DNA from: Cymbidium sinense
Taxonomy: Eukaryota > Streptophyta > Magnoliopsida > Asparagales > Orchidaceae
Direction of reading: 5' to 3'
Assembly: GCA_021442155.1 (NCBI GenBank)
Contig: CM038215.1
Span: 279,484,413-279,548,412 of the forward strand
DNA: 64,000 nucleotides
Below the pieces are notes generated by a model. The model had not been told where the DNA came from, ran no database searches, and was given only the letters and a program-made list of their open reading frames with translations. How positions within the stretch are numbered: the first letter of the stretch is position 1; every line of letters begins with the position of its first letter. The position numbers and the translations under genes were made by a program. Positions 60,431 through 64,000 of the stretch are shown in pieces.

Positions 60431-61080
60431 GGGATAAGACTTGTCTATTTTGTACCATTATTGGAATGGACTCATCTTTTGGGCATGCCAACTCTTTGGC
60501 AAGCTTGGCTAATGCATCTGCTATTGCATTTTCTCCTCGAAGAATCTTGTAGATGATAACCTCTGGGATTTGGGCTAACAACTCCATAGTGTACTTATGG
60601 TAATGATGGAGCTTAGGCTTTAGAACTTTGTAGGACCCAGCGCCTTGGTTGATGAATAACTGAGAATCCCCAAAGATGTTAATACTCTGGATGCATAGTG
60701 TAATGACTAACTCCAGACGGACAATCAGAGCCTCATATTCAGCCTCATTATTTGTGCATGGATTGGATAAATGATATGAGAATCTCATCACATCGCGGAG
60801 TTAGGAGAACTATTCCCCCCTTCACAGGATAGTAAATTATAGTTCTTCTCCTCTTTGAGAGGAAGCTGCACCATCAAAGTACATCTCCCAGTGTCGAGCA
60901 CTAGTACCCCCTAAGTTCATGATTTGTTCATCGGGGAGATCATCATTAAGCGGAGAATCAGTAGGGAGTGGATGTGCTGCTAAGAAATCTGCAAGTGCTT
61001 GTCCTTTTACGGTGCGAAGGGGCACGAATGTTATATCAAACTGAGACAAAATCATGGACCAACGTGCCAACCATCCAGAT
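60431..61080 (-). pseudogene. Gypsy archaeal-like RNase H (aRNH), broken
   Basis: The domain starts at ARHWEMYFDGAASSQRG (about 60,890), breaks in frame, and resumes with CTNNEAEYEALIVRLELVI (about 60,750), INIFGDSQLFINQGAGSY and GENAIADALAKLAKE. The acidic residues of RNase H are visible (FDGA Asp, EAEYEA Glu, FGDS Asp, ADALA Asp). This second RNase H between the ordinary RNase H and integrase is the hallmark used to assign the element to the Tat lineage. Confidence 0.85.
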
Positions 61081-62433
61081 AAGGTCGGCCGTGTCATGAG
61101 ATATTGTAGTGGATTGACTCTGGAGATCAAGTTCACCTTATGAGAAAGCATGTAGTGCCGTAGCTTTTAGGATGCAAAGATTAAAGCTAGGCAGTGCTTT
61201 TCAATAGGTGGATAGTTTGCCTCAACAAGGATTAGAGGACGACTGAGATAATAGAGAGAGTTCTCCTTCCCTTCGTCGTTGGTTTGAGATAACAAAGCAC
61301 CAAGGAGTCATCTAATGCAGCAGTATATAATATGAGCGGCTTGCTCGGGATAGGGGCTGCTAGGACTGGAGGTGTCATCAGATATTATTTGATGTCTTCG
61401 AAAGCATGCAGCACTTATCATCCCATTTGAACTTGGCATCTTTTGATAAGTCGAGAATGGTTGGCATCTTCCGATAAGTTGGAAATGAAGCGTCTTAGAC
61501 ACGCAACCGCCTTGGAATGAGTTGTGTTAGGCTTTTAGGGGGTGGCATTTCTAATATCGCTTTGATCTTTTCTGGATCGATTTTAATTCCCCAGTGTCGG
61601 ACAACAAACTCAAGAAATTTTCCTAAAGCTACTCTGAATGCACATTTCAGGGTGTTCATTTTGAGGTTGTATTGTCTTAGCCGTTCAAAAACTACTCTCA
61701 AATCAAAGAGATGGTCTTCCTGACAATGAGATCATCGACATAGCATTCAACTTGATGATGAATGAGTTCATTGAAGATTCGAGTCATGGCCCGCTGGTAT
61801 GTGGCGCATTTTAAGGCGAAAGGCATGACCTTATAACAATATATTCGATCGGGTTGAAAGCGGTGTTTCTTTCATCCTAGGGCCATCTTAATTTGACAGG
61901 ATGACCCATCCATAAAGGAGAATACTCCATGAGATGAGGCAATGTCCACCATTAGTTCTGGTATAGGAAGTGGGAATTCATCCTTAGGACATGCCTTATT
62001 TAGATCCCTAAAATCAACGCATATGGGAATTTCATTCTTTTCTTAACGGGATGACACCGCCAGTAGGATATTTTTCTTTCCTAATAAAGCCAGCATTGAT
62101 CAGTTTCTTGATTTCATAAGTGACATGTTGTTCAATGTCTAATCGCATGCGTCTAGGAGCTTGTTTGATAGGGTTAGCATTAGGTTCTATTGCTAGTTTA
62201 TGAACTGCTATGTCAGGAGATAGACCAGGCATCTCTTCATAACTCCATGCAAAGCAATCCTTAAACTCAACCAATAGCTTCACTAAATCATTGGTTTCTT
62301 TTTCATTCAATAGAGAACTGATATATGTTAGGTGTGGATCTTCTTCAATTCCTAGGTTGATTTCTTTGAGCTCGTCAATCGATCTCCTCTTGAACTCGTG
62401 GTGCATCCTTGACTTCAAAGTCATTTGGATCAT
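61081..62433 (-). pseudogene. Gypsy reverse transcriptase and RNase H, broken
   Basis: The start (62,433) contains DCFAWSYEEMPGLSPDIAVH, then AGFIRKEKYPTGGVIPLRKE. After a frame change comes CVDFRDLNKACPKDEFPLP (about 62,000), GVFSFMDGSS, an in-frame TGA near 61,879, YKVMPFALKCATYQRAM and the catalytic ECYVDDLIVRK (about 61,735). Connection and RNase H scraps follow, including LSQTNDEGKENSLYYLSRPL (about 61,280) and ARWSMILSQFDITFVPLRT (about 61,050). The YVDD box is intact, but the frame is interrupted several times. Confidence 0.88.
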
Positions 62434-63320
62434 CTGTTTCTAAGCACACCTCCTCATATGAGTTAGCATGATCTAAAAAGAATCTATCGATTCCAAATGA
62501 TTGGTGATGACTCGAATCATCATCAAGACCCACTGAATCAATCCTAGTCAATCTTGATTGTGAATGTCTGCATTTGTTGTCCCATAACTTTTCAAAGTAA
62601 TCTGACCTGTGTTTAGACCAAGCATATGGAATTAATCCTTTCTTTGCTAAATTAAGAACACAAGGTGAATATCAATCAAAAGGTAATTCTATTAAATCTT
62701 TATATGAATCATCCTCAAGTTTTACATCAGCTTCTTGACTTGAGGATGATGCTCCAAGAAAGAACTTCTGCACCTTTACATTTGTGGAAGGCTTAGGGGC
62801 TTCCTTAACTACCAAACCCTCAACTTTTTGTGAGGAAAGTGGGGTTAGAGCTAAAGTTCCCAACTGATGCTTCACTGTTTCACATATAGACTCGGATACA
62901 CTTATGCTTTGCTTAGGAGCATGGTCTTCATCACTGTCTGGCTCAACTATCACTTGCATGGGGATCTGCTATCTGGAAGTGCTAGCTGGTGTACTAATCA
63001 TATATGACTCATCATCTGAATTAGATTCTAAGTCTATATAGATAGTAGGTGTAGTCCTGGTAGCAGGGACATACCTCCTATTGGATGGCCAATAAGGAGG
63101 TCTTCTGTCTCTAGGCATGTCTCTAGATCCTCTTCCTCTGCCTGGTGGAGGTCGAGTCATCCTACCCATATGTTCGAATGGAGTAACGAACTGTGGGTGG
63201 AATCTAATGTTAGGCTCTACTTTCTCCTCCAAGTCTATTTCTCGCTCCCTTTTATTTTCTTTCTCATTTCCTTTTTCTTTTCTTTTTCTTTTTCTTTTCT
63301 TTTTCTTTTCTTTTTTCCTT
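62434..63320 (-). pseudogene. Gypsy protease-RT linker, low complexity
   Basis: This segment lies between protease and reverse transcriptase. It starts with a Lys/Glu-repeat string encoded by a (TTTTC)n-like tract (+ strand 63,250-63,340), then an Arg/Pro/Gly-rich part (RPPPGRGRGSRDMPRDRR, about 63,130). An acidic and Ser-rich part follows (EPDSDEDHAPKQSISVSES, about 62,930; frame to 62,672), with a stop between them at about 62,968. No catalytic domain is recognised; linkers of this kind are usual in Tat elements. Confidence 0.65.
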
Positions 63321-63342
63321 TTATTTTTCTTTTATTTTTGAA
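63247..63342 (+). repeat. Pyrimidine microsatellite (TTTTC-like)
   Basis: About 95 bases of TTTTC, TTTTCTTT and TTTCC words with almost no purines. On the - strand it encodes the Lys/Glu string of the gypsy linker. Confidence 0.85.
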
Positions 63343-63983
63343 CTTTCACCAAGTTCACGAGAATAGACTTGTTGATTTTGAGGGAGATAGTAGGCGCCTT
63401 CAGATATATTCCTCATGAACTGGAATGGCTTAAGATCTCCTTTGATGCAAGATTCAATCCCACCTCTCATGAACTTCATGCACTGATGTAGAGAGGATGA
63501 AACCACATTGTTCTCATGTATCCACAGTCTCCCAAGTAAAGCATTGAAAGAAGTATCTGAGTCTATAATATGAAACTTGGCGGTAGTCTTCCAATCATTC
63601 ACTTCTAATGGCAACACTATAGAGCCTAAAGCCCTCTCGCCTTATTCATTGAAGCCTCTCAACATCATCCTCTCTTTTGAAAGTTTGGAGATATCAATCT
63701 TTAAGTAAGTGAGAGTTTTTAGACTCATAATATTCACCAATGCACCCTAGTCAACAAGAACTCTGGATATCATGTATCTTCCAACATCCACTATAATGTA
63801 AAGAGGGCGGTTGTGCTTGGTCATTCCTAGAAGCAAGTCTTCATCATTGAATGTAACTCCTAGAGTGTCCTCTGAACTACAAGCCTCCTCTTCAGTAGCG
63901 ATCAGCTGGGCTAAGCATATCTCCGGATCAAGGAGGGCCTTGATTAGAGATTCCCTCATCTCTTTGGATAAGATGGGTGTCAT
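63321..63983 (-). pseudogene. Gypsy aspartic protease, broken
   Basis: The first frame (63,983-63,747) includes GVTFNDEDLLLGMTKHNRPL and YMISRVLVD, then a TAG exactly inside the active-site motif, so it reads Asp-stop-Gly where Asp-x-Gly is expected, then ALVNI. The second frame (63,617-63,321) holds the flap and C-terminal part with FHIIDSDTSFNALLGRLWIH. Protease would cleave the gag-pol polyprotein. The stop at 63,747 and another near 63,645 inactivate it. Confidence 0.8.
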
Positions 63984-64000
63984 ATATACTTAACTTAGGC

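Larger units (their letters stand above)
48813..64000 (-). mobile_element. Ty3/gypsy LTR retrotransposon, Tat/Ogre-type, 3' part
   Basis: The element reads right to left and leaves the window at its gag/protease end. Domain order is protease, reverse transcriptase, RNase H, archaeal-like RNase H, integrase. The extra RNase H between the ordinary one and integrase marks the plant Tat lineage (Ogre, Retand and relatives). It has a long repeat-bearing 3' region and probably a giant LTR. The left end is placed at 48,813, where array sequence stops and a TG start (CA on the - strand) is found. Several stops and frameshifts show it is defective. Confidence 0.8.

Overview
The window looks like a repeat-rich, heterochromatin-like stretch of a flowering-plant nuclear genome. 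Three things point to a plant: interstitial repeats of the plant telomere type (TTTAGGG), L1-type LINEs with a C-terminal RNase H domain, and a Ty3/gypsy element of the Tat/Ogre type with a second (archaeal-like) RNase H. I see no host protein gene, rRNA gene, functional tRNA gene or CRISPR array. Every recognisable coding segment belongs to a retroelement, and all of them are broken. The species cannot be named from the sequence.

From 1 to 48,812 the DNA is a very AT-rich compound array built from four modules, all on the + strand. T is degenerate telomere-like sequence that runs from TTTAGG/TTTATT hexamers on its left to TTTAGGG heptamers on its right. A is about 480 bp beginning ATAATTTGAAGCAC. 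D is about 85 bp around a GC-rich hairpin core (GGGGGACCG / CGATCCCCC). B is about 850 bp with a CATGCATG box, a TATA-like box, a short recurrent open frame and an oligo(A) run. The syntax is T-A-D-T or T-A-D-B-D-T, so B is always inserted between two direct copies of D, with a few deletion fusions. Matching base variants and landmarks show higher-order duplication: about 15.0-27.3 kb and 28.7-46.1 kb are colinear, and parts of 1.2-15 kb belong to the same family.

Retroelements sit almost only in the T modules. They are a decayed RTE-type LINE (1,502-4,356, +), a 5'-truncated L1 (17,251-21,098, -), a nearly full-length but dead L1 (29,050-36,597, -), an internally deleted duplicate of the 17-kb L1 (38,451-39,620, -), a 3'-end L1 fragment (46,936-47,306, -) and four copies of a short tRNA-derived SINE-like element (all -).

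From 48,813 to the window end lies the 3' part of a large Ty3/gypsy Tat-type element on the - strand. Right to left it holds protease, linker, reverse transcriptase/RNase H, archaeal-like RNase H and integrase (63,983-59,113), then a tandem-repeat-rich 3' untranslated region (about 56,180-59,112), then a probable very long LTR (about 48,813 to near 56,000) with a TATA box at about 54,270. Its gag and 5' LTR lie beyond the window. Module boundaries in the array are by eye and good to about 5-20 bp.
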